A DNA stretch of 64,000 bases from Epilithonimonas zeae (GTDB lineage Bacteria > Bacteroidota > Bacteroidia > Flavobacteriales > Weeksellaceae): assembly GCF_023278365.1 (NCBI RefSeq), contig NZ_CP075338.1, positions 124,001-188,000 on the forward strand, given 5' to 3'. The position numbers and the translations under genes are program-made. This document shows positions 52,038 to 60,403 of the stretch, piece after piece. The stretch's first letter is position 1. The number at the start of each line of letters is the position of its first letter. The notes beneath the pieces were generated by a model. It was not told the origin of the DNA. It ran no database searches and saw only the letters and a program-made list of their open reading frames with translations.

Positions 52038-52218
52038 CCGACAAATATAAAACCTTTGGGAAGAATTTTTATCTTAAAAATGAATAAATTTCAATGTTTC
52101 TGATTCCTATAAGTTATACCGAATTCATAGGAAATGAGTGCGTTTAGCTTCGATTTTATATCATTTAAACAAAGCTACACCGGCAAAAAATATTTACTTT
52201 TGTAGAAAATATTGACAG

Positions 52219-52659
52219 ATGAAAATTGGATTTTTGTTATTGGGTATTCTTCCTATTTTTGGGTTTTCTCAGACTTCGGAAGAGGATTTGGTTAAGTCAA
52301 CGGTTAATCAATTATTTAATGGAATGAAAACTTCTGATTCTGTATTGATTAAAAAATCGTTTTCTAAAACTGCTGTTTTACAGACCATAACCAAGACTGG
52401 TGAAGTTAAAAATGAAAGTATTAATGATTTTGCATTAAGTATTTCTAAAGCTGAAAAACAAAGTCTGGATGAGAGAATCACATTTTCAAATATCTTGATT
52501 GACGGAAATCTGGCTTCGGTCTGGACGCCTTATGAGTTTTATTACAAAGGTCAGTTTTCGCATTGTGGTGTCAATTCTTTTCAATTGGTAAAATCGAATA
52601 ACGAATGGAAAATCCAATACATCATCGATACCAGAAGAAAGGATAATTGTAGGAAATAA
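52219..52659 (+). CDS. Exported NTF2-like protein
   Basis: The 146-residue protein has a signal peptide (MKIGFLLLGILPIFGFSQ) and a cone-shaped NTF2/SnoaL-type fold. It opens with the helical SEEDLVKSTVNQLFNGMKTSDSVLIKKSFSKTAVLQTI, followed by strands ending in SFQLVKSNNEWKIQYIIDTRR. Flavobacteria encode many such small exported proteins; some bind ligands, others have isomerase-like roles. There is no catalytic signature, so the role is open. It ends at a hairpin terminator. Confidence 0.8.
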   Translation: MKIGFLLLGILPIFGFSQTSEEDLVKSTVNQLFNGMKTSDSVLIKKSFSKTAVLQTITKTGEVKNESINDFALSISKAEKQSLDERITFSNILIDGNLASVWTPYEFYYKGQFSHCGVNSFQLVKSNNEWKIQYIIDTRRKDNCRK

Positions 52660-52669
52660 ATATCAATAG

Positions 52670-52692
52670 AAATGGGCTTTAGCCCATTTTTT
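52670..52692 (+). terminator. Intrinsic terminator
   Basis: The stem AAATGGGCT / AGCCCATTT with a 2-base loop is followed by T residues, 10 bases after the NTF2-like gene. Confidence 0.75.
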
Positions 52693-52775
52693 TAATTTAA
52701 AAACCAATTGACTTTAGTCAAAAAATAATTTGCGAAATTTGCATTTAAAATAAATCTAAAAAGAAAGTAAAAAAA

Positions 52776-53885
52776 ATGAAAATCGGAATTTTAGGAGGTG
52801 GACAACTCGGGAGAATGTTCATTCAGGAAGCATTAAAATATGATGATGAATTCTATGTTTTAGATCCAAATCCGGAATGTTCTTGTGCCAATATTTCTCA
52901 CTTTACAAAAGGAAATTTCAATGATTATGATACGGTTTTAGAATTTGGAAGAGACAAAGATGTTGTAACAATTGAAATTGAACACGTGAATGCAGACGCG
53001 CTTGAAGAACTGGAAAATCAAGGTGTGAGAGTAGTCCCGAATTCTAAAATTATCAAAATTATTCAGCAGAAGATTTTGCAGAAACAATTTTATGAGGAAA
53101 ACAGAATTCCATCTCCAGAATTCGAAATTATGGATGGAAGTGAAGAAGAAATCAAAATCCAAATTCCGTTTGTTCAGAAATTGAATACAGGAGGTTACGA
53201 CGGAAAAGGCGTTCAATTACTTCGTTCAAATGATGATTGGAGAAACCTTTGGACTCAAGAATCTGTTTTGGAAAATCTGGTTGATATCGACAAAGAATTA
53301 TCCGTTATTGTTGCTAAAAACGAAAACGGAGAAACGAAAACTTTCCCAGTAACAGAAATGGTGGCTGACCCAAAACTGAATCTTCTCGATTTCAATATTT
53401 GTCCGGCTGATATTTCTGATGAAACTCAAAAACAGATTGATGTAATTGCGAATCAATTCATCCGAAGTGCAGATTCTGCAGGGCTTTTCGCCATCGAATT
53501 ATTCCTCGATAAAAATGGAAAAGTTTGGGTGAATGAAACGGCTCCGAGACTTCATAATTCCGGACATCAATCTCAGGAAGGAAACTCCAATTCTCAGTTT
53601 GAGCAGTTTTACAGAGTTGTAACCAACTCACCTTTGGCGGATACAGAAGCATTCGGATTTTCAGGAATGCTGAATCTTGTTGGTGAAGAAAATTATTCTG
53701 GAAAAGTAAAATATGAAGGATTGGAAGAAGTTCTGAAACTTCCAAAAACCTACGTTCATCTTTATGGGAAAACCGAAACAAAACCCGGAAGAAAAATGGG
53801 ACATATTAATGTGTTGGCAGATTCCAGAGAAGAATTAATGGCGAAATTGATTCGCATCAAATCTTTAGTAAGAGTTATAGCATAA
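52776..53885 (+). CDS. purK: 5-(carboxyamino)imidazole ribonucleotide synthase
   Basis: The 369-residue ATP-grasp enzyme carboxylates aminoimidazole ribonucleotide (AIR) to N5-CAIR in purine synthesis. It opens with GILGGGQLGRMF; FVQKLNTGGYDGKGVQLL is the ATP-grasp glycine loop, and NETAPRLHNSGHQS is the conserved active-site segment. purE, which performs the next step, is at 55449, separated by two minus-strand genes. The gene shares a terminator with the convergent lipoprotein gene. Confidence 0.95.
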   Translation: MKIGILGGGQLGRMFIQEALKYDDEFYVLDPNPECSCANISHFTKGNFNDYDTVLEFGRDKDVVTIEIEHVNADALEELENQGVRVVPNSKIIKIIQQKILQKQFYEENRIPSPEFEIMDGSEEEIKIQIPFVQKLNTGGYDGKGVQLLRSNDDWRNLWTQESVLENLVDIDKELSVIVAKNENGETKTFPVTEMVADPKLNLLDFNICPADISDETQKQIDVIANQFIRSADSAGLFAIELFLDKNGKVWVNETAPRLHNSGHQSQEGNSNSQFEQFYRVVTNSPLADTEAFGFSGMLNLVGEENYSGKVKYEGLEEVLKLPKTYVHLYGKTETKPGRKMGHINVLADSREELMAKLIRIKSLVRVIA

Positions 53886-53888
53886 ACA

Positions 53889-53923
53889 AAAAACGGACAG
53901 AGATTTCTGACCGTTTTTTGTTT
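53889..53923. terminator. Bidirectional terminator between purK and the lipoprotein gene
   Basis: AAAAAACGGACAGA and TCTGACCGTTTTTT pair with one mismatch around a GATT loop, and both ends are A/T runs. Confidence 0.8.
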
Positions 53924-53927
53924 TAAA

Positions 53928-54395
53928 TTACTTCGCTTTTGCTTTTTCCAAAGCATTATTGTAAGCGTCTTTTGCGTCGTCGGCTGCTTTTTTGGTAGCC
54001 TCTTTGGCGTCTTTTGCAGCAGTTTTCATATCTTGTTTTGCATCTTGTGCTGCCACCTTTGTTTTGTCAACAGCATTATCAACGCCTTCTTTCACATCTT
54101 TAGCTGCGTCGCCTACGGCAGTTTTAGTATCGTTCCAAACTGTGTTAGCATTTGCTAAAGCTTTTCTGGCAACACTTTCAGCTTGTTTGTCTCCCTTTTT
54201 TATAGCAGCATCCAAATCTGCTTGGGCTTTATCTACTGCAGCTTTTGCATCAACTTCAGTGAGCGTTTTTGTTTCGGTTGTTACCGTAGCAATCGTGTCA
54301 TTGTTCTGGTCGGTTACAACGGTTTGTTCTTGTTTTTTGCATGATGTTGCGAATAATAATACAGCTGCGGAAGCTGTTACAAAAATTTTTTTCAT
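53928..54395 (-). CDS. Ala/Lys-rich helical lipoprotein (LEA-like repeats)
   Basis: The 155-residue protein has a lipoprotein signal with lipobox FATSC followed by KKQEQ. From about residue 50 it is an almost unbroken amphipathic helix of Ala, Lys, Asp and Glu with loose 11-residue periods (AAKDVKEGVDNAVDKTKVAAQ and similar), like group 3 LEA proteins or YtxH-type proteins. Such proteins have been linked to desiccation or osmotic stress and to envelope spacing, but the role here is inferred. The acidic surface-export tag seen in other lipoproteins of this window is weak, so a periplasmic side is possible. Confidence 0.7.
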   Translation of the reverse strand: MKKIFVTASAAVLLFATSCKKQEQTVVTDQNNDTIATVTTETKTLTEVDAKAAVDKAQADLDAAIKKGDKQAESVARKALANANTVWNDTKTAVGDAAKDVKEGVDNAVDKTKVAAQDAKQDMKTAAKDAKEATKKAADDAKDAYNNALEKAKAK

Positions 54396-54435
54396 AGTAA
54401 AATTTTTTATAATGTGTAATTGAATATAATAATTT

Positions 54436-55353
54436 TTATTGTTTCAAATATTTTTGAACCAACCTGAATTTCAGCATTTCAGGTTTGTAATTAATGATGA
54501 AAACGCCACCGATGATACAAGCTGTAGCAATAATGAATTTTGCTGAGATTGTTTCTCCCAGAATCAGCCAGCTGAGGAAAATACTGATGATTGTGTTAAC
54601 ATAAGACAGAATAGAAACCTGTGTTGGAAGCAACGTTCTCAGCAGATAATGATAAGAGAAAAAAGCTAATACAGACCCGAAAACAGCTAAATAAATAATT
54701 GCGGAAATACTTTTTACAGACCAAGTTGATGTATCAATTGTTTCTGAAAATGAAAAAGCAAAAATCAACTGGATAATTCCTGCCCAGGCAAATTGATAAA
54801 ATAGATTTAGAAAGAGATTGTTATTCTCGACGTTTATCTTTTTGGTATAAATGGTTCCTAATCCCCAACACATCAATGCGATAATCAAAATCAGCAGTCC
54901 TAATCTGTAATCAGGATTCATCAGGTCATTAATGCCATCCCAAAAAATGAAAAGCACACCAAAAAATCCCATCAAAAGCCCAATCATAGTCCGATAAGTG
55001 AATTTTTCCATTCCAATAGCCATACTTGCAATGAAGATGAAAACTGGCGAAAGTGCACTGATCAATGAGGTTAAACTACTCGTTAGATTTTCCTCTGCAA
55101 CTGTTGTCAATCCATTAGCGCCAATTAGCATTAATGATGAAAGAGTGATTTGAATTCTAAAATTTCTCCAGCCAATCCATTTCAGATTTTTGGTATAAAT
55201 CAAAATTGGCAACAAAACAAGTGAGGCCAAAAACTGACGAAATCCCGCAACAAACCACGGTGGAACAGTTTCTACTCCTATTTTGATGCCGAGGAAAGTC
55301 GTTCCCCAAACGATAGCGACAATGCAAATTGCAATAACGGTTTTTGAACTCAA
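54436..55353 (-). CDS. EamA/DMT-family transporter
   Basis: The 305-residue inner-membrane protein has ten predicted helices in two EamA repeats: it opens VIAICIVAIVWGTTFLGIKIGVETVPP, and the second half contains LAVFGSVLAFFSYHYLLRTL and PTQVSILSYVNTIISIFLSWLILGE split across helices. DMT transporters carry metabolites or drugs in exchange for protons. The substrate is unknown. It lies between purK and purE, on the opposite strand to both. Confidence 0.88.
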   Translation of the reverse strand: MSSKTVIAICIVAIVWGTTFLGIKIGVETVPPWFVAGFRQFLASLVLLPILIYTKNLKWIGWRNFRIQITLSSLMLIGANGLTTVAEENLTSSLTSLISALSPVFIFIASMAIGMEKFTYRTMIGLLMGFFGVLFIFWDGINDLMNPDYRLGLLILIIALMCWGLGTIYTKKINVENNNLFLNLFYQFAWAGIIQLIFAFSFSETIDTSTWSVKSISAIIYLAVFGSVLAFFSYHYLLRTLLPTQVSILSYVNTIISIFLSWLILGETISAKFIIATACIIGGVFIINYKPEMLKFRLVQKYLKQ

Positions 55354-55420
55354 AACTTCTTTTTGAAAAAATTACTAATCCAAAGGTATTCCAAAAACTC
55401 TGATTTTGCCTATAAATTTT

Positions 55421-55428
55421 TATCTTTG
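55421..55428 (+). promoter_or_regulatory. -7 promoter box of purE
   Basis: TATCTTTG matches TAnnTTTG exactly and ends 20 bases before the purE start codon. The -33 region has a TTTTG at 55404-55408, closer than usual. Confidence 0.5.
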
Positions 55429-55448
55429 AACATCTAATAAAAAATTGA

Positions 55449-55952
55449 ATGGTCGGAATAATAATGGGCAGCCAAAGCGATTTGCCAATAATGCAACAAG
55501 CTGCAGATTTTCTAAAATCTCTGGAAATACCTTACGAGCTAACAATCGTTTCTGCACACAGAACTCCGGAGCGAATGTTTGATTATGCAAAGACAGCGAA
55601 AAACAGAGGTTTGAAAGTTATCATCGCCGGAGCTGGTGGTGCGGCGCATCTTCCCGGGATGGTTGCCAGTTGTACCACTTTGCCTGTAATTGGTGTTCCT
55701 ATTTTGTCCAGTAATTCTATCGATGGTTGGGATTCTGTTTTATCGATTCTTCAGATGCCTTCCGGTATTCCTGTTGCAACGGTTGCTCTGAATGGCGCTG
55801 CCAATGCCGGAATTCTTGCCGCAAAAATAATTGGAACTGCCGACTCAGAAGTTTCTGAAAGATTACAAAAATATCAGGATTCATTGAAAGATAAAGTTCT
55901 AGGAACAGTTGAAGATATCAAGAAGCAACACCCGAATCAGTTTGATAAATAG
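55449..55952 (+). CDS. purE: N5-carboxyaminoimidazole ribonucleotide mutase
   Basis: The 167-residue class I PurE moves the carboxyl group of N5-CAIR to give CAIR. The sequence MGSQSDLPIMQQAADFLKSL, the SAHRTPERMFDYAKTA segment with the catalytic His, GAGGAAHLPGMVAS and the substrate loop are all typical. It has its own promoter box, and purK lies about 1.6 kb upstream on the same strand with two opposing genes between. Both enzymes are needed together for bicarbonate-dependent carboxylation. Confidence 0.95.
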   Translation: MVGIIMGSQSDLPIMQQAADFLKSLEIPYELTIVSAHRTPERMFDYAKTAKNRGLKVIIAGAGGAAHLPGMVASCTTLPVIGVPILSSNSIDGWDSVLSILQMPSGIPVATVALNGAANAGILAAKIIGTADSEVSERLQKYQDSLKDKVLGTVEDIKKQHPNQFDK

Positions 55953-56113
55953 AATTCTTTAGGCATCTTAATCTGTAGTTTATCCTGAGCTTGTGGAAGG
56001 GCTCCCCAACCTAACAAAGTGGTTCGGCGAAGTCAATCTTTTCACTGCATTTTGTTGCGTACAAAAGAATTTCTGTTCAAGCCGGTCTGCAGATTCAGCA
56101 CAAAAACGAATTT

Positions 56114-56159
56114 TGACATTCCGTAGAATCTCAACTGTCTAATTTTCTGCGGAATGACA
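56114..56159. repeat. Inverted repeat after purE
   Basis: TGACATTCCGTAGAA and TTCTGCGGAATGACA pair in 13 of 15 positions around a 16-base loop. It lies between the convergent purE and tyrA genes and could stop transcription from either side. The remaining spacer shows no gene. Confidence 0.5.
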
Positions 56160-56164
56160 AATAA

Positions 56165-57010
56165 CTATTTATCCAAAATTCCTCGAATCTTATTCGCATT
56201 TACAATTAATTCCTCCAAATAATCAAAATTCTCTTTCTCCAAAGCAGATTTGAATTTTCTAAGCTGCGAAATATGTTCGTTCAAAACATCTAAAACATTT
56301 TCTTTGTTTTGACGGAAAATCGGGACCCACATTTCCGGATGAGATTTTGCCAGACGAACAGTACTAGAAAAACCAGAACTTGCTAACTGGAAAATTGTGT
56401 CTTCTTCACGTTCTTTTTCTAAAACGGTATTGGCTAATGCATAAGATGTAATATGCGAAATGTGCGAAATATAAGCCGTGTGAATATCGTGTCCGTCAGC
56501 ATTCATATAAATAGGATGCATTTCTAAAGTATTGATGACTTGTTCTACAATCTCTAAAGCGTTTTTGTCAGATTCTTCTTTATTACAAATTACGGCTGCT
56601 TTTCCTGTAAAACTGTCTTTGGTTGCAGCATTCGGTCCAGAATTCTCGGTTCCCCACATTGGATGAAAAGCCACAAATCGTTTTCTGTTTGGATGATTTT
56701 TGATAGAGTCTACAATTCCGGATTTTGTAGAACCAACATCCATCACGACTTGTTTTTCATTAATCAAATCCAAAACATCAGGTAATATTTTTTTAGCAGA
56801 GTCTACCGGAATTGAAATAATAATTAATTCAGAATTCTTGACTCCTGCTTCAAAATCAGCTTTTTCATCAATGATATTGAGTTCGAGAGCTTTGTTTAGA
56901 TTTTCTTTATTTTGGTCAATTCCGTAAACAAATTCTGCAAAGTTTTTTTCTTTTAATTTCAATGCAATGGAACCTCCAATTAATCCGGTTCCAATTATTC
57001 CTATTTTCAT
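56165..57010 (-). CDS. tyrA: Prephenate dehydrogenase
   Basis: The 281-residue enzyme oxidatively decarboxylates prephenate to 4-hydroxyphenylpyruvate in tyrosine synthesis. The N-terminal NAD-binding motif is GTGLIGGSIALKLK, followed by DVGSTKSGIVDSI, the catalytic-region HPMWGTENSGPNAA, and HIVYISHISH-like text (read: HTAYISHISHI) with the substrate-binding His. It is mono-functional: no chorismate mutase or ACT domain is fused. A leader peptide gene with three consecutive Tyr codons and an attenuator lie 80-190 bases upstream, so transcription is probably controlled by charged tyrosyl-tRNA. Confidence 0.92.
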   Translation of the reverse strand: MKIGIIGTGLIGGSIALKLKEKNFAEFVYGIDQNKENLNKALELNIIDEKADFEAGVKNSELIIISIPVDSAKKILPDVLDLINEKQVVMDVGSTKSGIVDSIKNHPNRKRFVAFHPMWGTENSGPNAATKDSFTGKAAVICNKEESDKNALEIVEQVINTLEMHPIYMNADGHDIHTAYISHISHITSYALANTVLEKEREEDTIFQLASSGFSSTVRLAKSHPEMWVPIFRQNKENVLDVLNEHISQLRKFKSALEKENFDYLEELIVNANKIRGILDK

Positions 57011-57087
57011 CTGTAAATACTTATTTTTTTATTCTGTCAGATGGAACGCAAAGCGTTTCATTATAATATTTTTCTATTAATTTAAAA

Positions 57088-57117
57088 CAAAAAACCCCGT
57101 CATTAGGACGAGGTTTT
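57088..57117 (-). terminator. Attenuator terminator before tyrA
   Basis: In minus-strand RNA, AAAACCUCGUC pairs with GACGGGGUUUU over 11 pairs (one U-G) around a CUAAU loop, followed by a U run. It precedes the tyrA start by about 78 bases and lies in its leader, not after a gene. The UCCUAAU of this hairpin is also complementary to AUUAGGA at the leader-peptide stop codon. Confidence 0.75.
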
Positions 57118-57135
57118 GATATTTTTACATACGAA

Positions 57136-57142
57136 TCCTAAT
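57136..57142 (-). promoter_or_regulatory. Antiterminator arm overlapping the leader stop codon
   Basis: ATTAGGA spans the TAG stop of the leader peptide and is complementary to TCCTAAT at 57108-57102, with one more U-G pair possible. A ribosome stalled at the Tyr codons would leave it free; a ribosome at the stop codon would cover it. Confidence 0.6.
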
Positions 57143-57194
57143 CCTGTTGCAGGGCTTGAATTGCGTAATAATATGTTCTATTTGTTGTTTTCAC
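57138..57194 (-). CDS. Leader peptide of the tyrA attenuator
   Basis: The frame starting at GTG 57194 encodes VKTTNRTYYYAIQALQQD and stops with TAG. Three consecutive Tyr codons (TAT TAT TAC) in an 18-residue peptide ahead of a tyrosine-biosynthesis gene are the signature of ribosome-mediated attenuation. The predicted promoter places the 5' end of the RNA close to the GTG, so translation would be nearly leaderless. No other start fits. Function is inferred from codon content and RNA structure. Confidence 0.65.
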   Translation of the reverse strand: MKTTNRTYYYAIQALQQD

Positions 57195-57198
57195 AAAA

Positions 57199-57229
57199 CG
57201 AAGATAGAAATTTATTTTTGAATTTTCAA
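57199..57229 (-). promoter_or_regulatory. Promoter of the tyrA leader
   Basis: On the minus strand, TTG (57229-57227) is followed after 20 bases by TATCTTCG (57206-57199), one change from the TAnnTTTG consensus. Transcription would start near 57194. Confidence 0.5.
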
Positions 57230-57243
57230 AAATAAGCTATTGC

Positions 57244-57432
57244 TTATTTTACCTTAGAACTTTGTTTTGGACTAATTTTTTTATCTTTACTTTGAGTTCC
57301 TCCAATGTTTGAGGAAAGCTTACTTGCTTTTCGCATCTTGATAAATTCGCTAATCTCCGCTTGTTCAACCTTGGTCAAAGGACGGCTTCTTACTATGAAA
57401 TCTATACCTTTTGGTTCTCTGATAATTCCCAT
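57244..57432 (-). CDS. Small conserved-looking protein, possible partner of the GNAT-like gene
   Basis: The start is set at MGIIREPKGIDFIV (57432), giving 62 residues; nine further upstream codons overlap the previous gene. The N-terminal half (GIDFIVRSRPLTKVEQAEISEFIKMRK) resembles small flavobacterial proteins found next to a GNAT-like gene. The C-terminus is Lys/Ser-rich and probably disordered. The stop codon of the upstream GNAT-like gene is only four bases away. I suggest that both form a pair, possibly toxin-antitoxin-like, but there is no direct evidence. Confidence 0.6.
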   Translation of the reverse strand: MGIIREPKGIDFIVRSRPLTKVEQAEISEFIKMRKASKLSSNIGGTQSKDKKISPKQSSKVK

Positions 57433-57436
57433 AATT

Positions 57437-57964
57437 TTAATCTTTAAAATATTTTTCAACTAATATTTTAGCTGAATCGGTTTCTATAAACATTTTTTGG
57501 TCTTTAAAATGATAAGCTCCTAAAGTCTGTTCATAATGTTTAATTAATTTAGTTTTAGCAATGAACGCTAAATATCCATCAAAACCTTTTTGAAAAGAAA
57601 CTTTGCAAGCATAAGCCACAAGATTTCCAGCAACACCTTCATAAAGTTTATCTTCTCCAATATTGAAAGGAGCACTTTCTAATAAATTCATATAAACGTG
57701 GTCGTCCATTATGCTAATACTCAAAAGTCCCTGAATAATATTCGGATTATTCACGATAGTTAATTTATAAACTTCGCGAGAAATATCCTTGAATTCTTCT
57801 TTCCAATTAAAATTCCAACCACTCTTTTTGGTAATATTCTTTAAATCCTCTTTTGTCAATAAAGAAATTTCGGTTTGAAAACTATCTCCGGAAATCACAT
57901 TTATAATTGAGTTTGTAAGTTTATCTATTACAAAATCAAGTTGTATTTTGGGAGCTAATTTCAT
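57437..57964 (-). CDS. GNAT-like acetyltransferase domain protein
   Basis: The start is MKLAPKIQLDFVIDKLTN at 57964, giving 175 residues and a 28-base gap after the antiporter gene. The C-terminal half (YEGVAGNLVAYACKVSFQKG, then FDGYLAFIAKTKLIKHYEQTLGAYHF split over helix and strand) has the GNAT motif A/B pattern: a pyrophosphate-type loop followed by a helix and the Tyr-containing end. The acceptor substrate is unknown. It is co-oriented with the small gene that follows and with the antiporter before it. Confidence 0.65.
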   Translation of the reverse strand: MKLAPKIQLDFVIDKLTNSIINVISGDSFQTEISLLTKEDLKNITKKSGWNFNWKEEFKDISREVYKLTIVNNPNIIQGLLSISIMDDHVYMNLLESAPFNIGEDKLYEGVAGNLVAYACKVSFQKGFDGYLAFIAKTKLIKHYEQTLGAYHFKDQKMFIETDSAKILVEKYFKD

Positions 57965-57992
57965 TAATCTAATATACGAAAATATATTTAAT

Positions 57993-60272
57993 TTATGGAT
58001 TCGAAACAATTAAAGTGGATGGAATGTCTGATAACCAAAGACTTTTTGTATCAATCAGATTTTTCCAGCTTTTGCTGCTGATCAACATCAAATCCTGAGA
58101 TTCTAGGAATTCTTTTTCGATTGTTTTTTCATTGTAAAGCGTAATGTGATTCGGCGCGATATGTTCGATATTTCTTATCAATTCACGGATTTCTGTATTC
58201 TTACGGATTTGTCCTGCTGCGTCCAAAATAATGACCTGAGAGTCGTTGTTATTGATTAATCGTTTAGCATATTCAACCAGATAAAAATCGCTCAAATCAA
58301 AAATTGGGATAAAGATTCTGTCTGCACTTTCAAAGTTTTTGTCAACCATTATCCCAACAGGAATATTGGTTTTATCGATAATACTTAATGTAAAATCGTC
58401 GAAAGGGGAGTTGTTGAAAATATATGATTTTCCAGTAACCGTATTGAGTAATTTACTTGGATTGATGATTTTGGTTGTGAAACCAAGCAGTTTTCCAAGC
58501 AAAGTACCTTCGTAAATGGATTTTCCTAACATTATCAAAAGCAAATCATAATTACCTTTGTTAGTAATATTAACTAAATCACTTTGTGTATCTGTGGAAG
58601 CTTTGAAAAGTGTCGTTACTTCCAGTTTTAAAGCTTGAGATGTATCAATCACATCTTCAAATAGTTCTTTTTCATAATCCTCGATGTCAAAAGCGTGCAA
58701 TTCATCAAGAGGAGCAATGTTCATGGCAGTTACGCTTTTGTTGCCGTTCATTTTATGCGTGAAATTATCAGCTAATTTCAACAATGTACTTCCAGATTCC
58801 GGCGTTTCGAATGATAAAAGAACTTTATATTTTTCATCATTCTCATTGTAGTCTTCTTCCAGACTTGATTTTTTTCCTTTGAAGAAATAATTAATAATAT
58901 CCAAACTCGGTCCGGTCATAAAGGTTGTGAAAAGCGCCATTATCACAAGCATCGCAAATAATTCAGGACCTAAAACACCTAAGTCATAACCGATATTAAG
59001 AACAATCAGTTCAGTCAAACCTCTTGTATTCATCAAAGCACCGATGGTGAGACTGTCTTTCCAATTTAATCTTAAAAATTTAGCAGTCAATGCGCTTCCT
59101 ACAAATTTTCCGATAACGGCAGTTAAGATAATCAATCCACCGATTTTCCAGAGATGGGGGTCGTTCAATAATCCGATTTGTGTTCTAAGTCCTGTGAATA
59201 CAAAGAATAATGGAAGTAACAAAACCAAAGCGACGTCTTCAACTTTCTCGATGAAAAGGTTTCTGAATTTCACATTTTCTGGCATTATCGCTCCAGCCAT
59301 AAACGCTCCGAAAAGTGCATGGATCCCGATAACTTCTGTCAAATAAGATGAGATAATTAGTATCAAAAAGAAAACGGCTACCAATGCTTTGTTGATGAAT
59401 CCTTTTCCTTTTTGTGATTCGGCGATTCTTGTAAGGAAAGGTTTAACCAATCTTATCATCAAGAAAACGTAGACAATTGCCATTATAATGACAAAAATAG
59501 AACCCGAAAAAGAGCCAGCTTTTACAACTGCAATTACCGCAGCCAAAATACACCAAGCGGTAATGTCATCGGCTGCTGCACAAGTGATTACAACTGTTCC
59601 TATTTTAGTTTTATGGAGATTCCGTTCCTGAACAATTCTTGCAAGAACTGGAAATGCTGTGATACTCATCGCAATCGCCATAAATAAGGCAAACGAACTG
59701 AATTGAATTCCGTCCGGCGCGAATTCTTTATAAATAAAATAAGCTAGTCCAACACCTAAAGCAAATGGAATGATAATACTTGCGTGGCTGATAACAACCG
59801 CATCGTGTGCTTTTTTTCTCAAAACGCTCAAATCCAGCTCCATCCCTACGATATACATAAAGAGAATCAATCCGATCTGACTTAGAAATTGTAAGTTAGG
59901 AAGCGATTCTTTTGGGAACATAAACGCTGAAAATTCAGGGAAATATAATCCTACAAGTGATGGTCCAAGAACAATACCAGCAATCATTTCGCCAATTACA
60001 GATGGTTGTTTCAGCTTAACACAAATCCATCCGAAAAACTTAGCAACAACAATTATGGTAACAATTTGTGCCAAAAGAAGTGCCAATGGATGATGTAGAT
60101 TTTCTAAGAATGATGTAGCGAAAGTGTCCCACATCGTTCCACCAGTTGCCTTAGTCGGTGCAATACTTTCTCCAATTTCCAAAGTTTTTCCTTCTACAAA
60201 AAACCAATACATCAAACAAGAGAAAAACGCTATTGTAAGGACGTAAAAGATAATATTTCTATACTTTTTCAT
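57993..60272 (-). CDS. CPA2-type cation:proton antiporter with C-terminal stress-like domains
   Basis: The start MKKYRNIIFYVLT at 60272 gives 759 residues. An N-terminal helix and linker precede the Na+/H+ exchanger domain (about 70-480, 12 or so helices, opening LALLLAQIVTIIVVAKFFGWICVKL; the AADDITAWCILA and GALMNTRGLTELIVLNIG segments mark the ion path). The cytoplasmic C-terminal part (from about 495, YKVLLSFETPESGSTLLKLAD) shows two regions like universal-stress-protein folds. It probably exchanges K+ or Na+ for H+ in the inner membrane. The divergent gene set upstream is a two-component system. Confidence 0.9.
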   Translation of the reverse strand: MKKYRNIIFYVLTIAFFSCLMYWFFVEGKTLEIGESIAPTKATGGTMWDTFATSFLENLHHPLALLLAQIVTIIVVAKFFGWICVKLKQPSVIGEMIAGIVLGPSLVGLYFPEFSAFMFPKESLPNLQFLSQIGLILFMYIVGMELDLSVLRKKAHDAVVISHASIIIPFALGVGLAYFIYKEFAPDGIQFSSFALFMAIAMSITAFPVLARIVQERNLHKTKIGTVVITCAAADDITAWCILAAVIAVVKAGSFSGSIFVIIMAIVYVFLMIRLVKPFLTRIAESQKGKGFINKALVAVFFLILIISSYLTEVIGIHALFGAFMAGAIMPENVKFRNLFIEKVEDVALVLLLPLFFVFTGLRTQIGLLNDPHLWKIGGLIILTAVIGKFVGSALTAKFLRLNWKDSLTIGALMNTRGLTELIVLNIGYDLGVLGPELFAMLVIMALFTTFMTGPSLDIINYFFKGKKSSLEEDYNENDEKYKVLLSFETPESGSTLLKLADNFTHKMNGNKSVTAMNIAPLDELHAFDIEDYEKELFEDVIDTSQALKLEVTTLFKASTDTQSDLVNITNKGNYDLLLIMLGKSIYEGTLLGKLLGFTTKIINPSKLLNTVTGKSYIFNNSPFDDFTLSIIDKTNIPVGIMVDKNFESADRIFIPIFDLSDFYLVEYAKRLINNNDSQVIILDAAGQIRKNTEIRELIRNIEHIAPNHITLYNEKTIEKEFLESQDLMLISSKSWKNLIDTKSLWLSDIPSTLIVSNP

Positions 60273-60403
60273 AATCAAATTCATTTCCACAAATCGGTAG
60301 CTTGCATTGTACTGATTTCAGGATGTAAATTTGAGAAGTTTTGCTGAATCAAAAGTTAATTCAATTCAAAAATGTAATGAAAGCGCTAAATTCTGCGCTG
60401 AAA

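Noticed and set aside
55953-56164. Possible small gene between purE and tyrA
   Set aside because: The stretch has stops in all frames and an inverted repeat; it reads as spacer.
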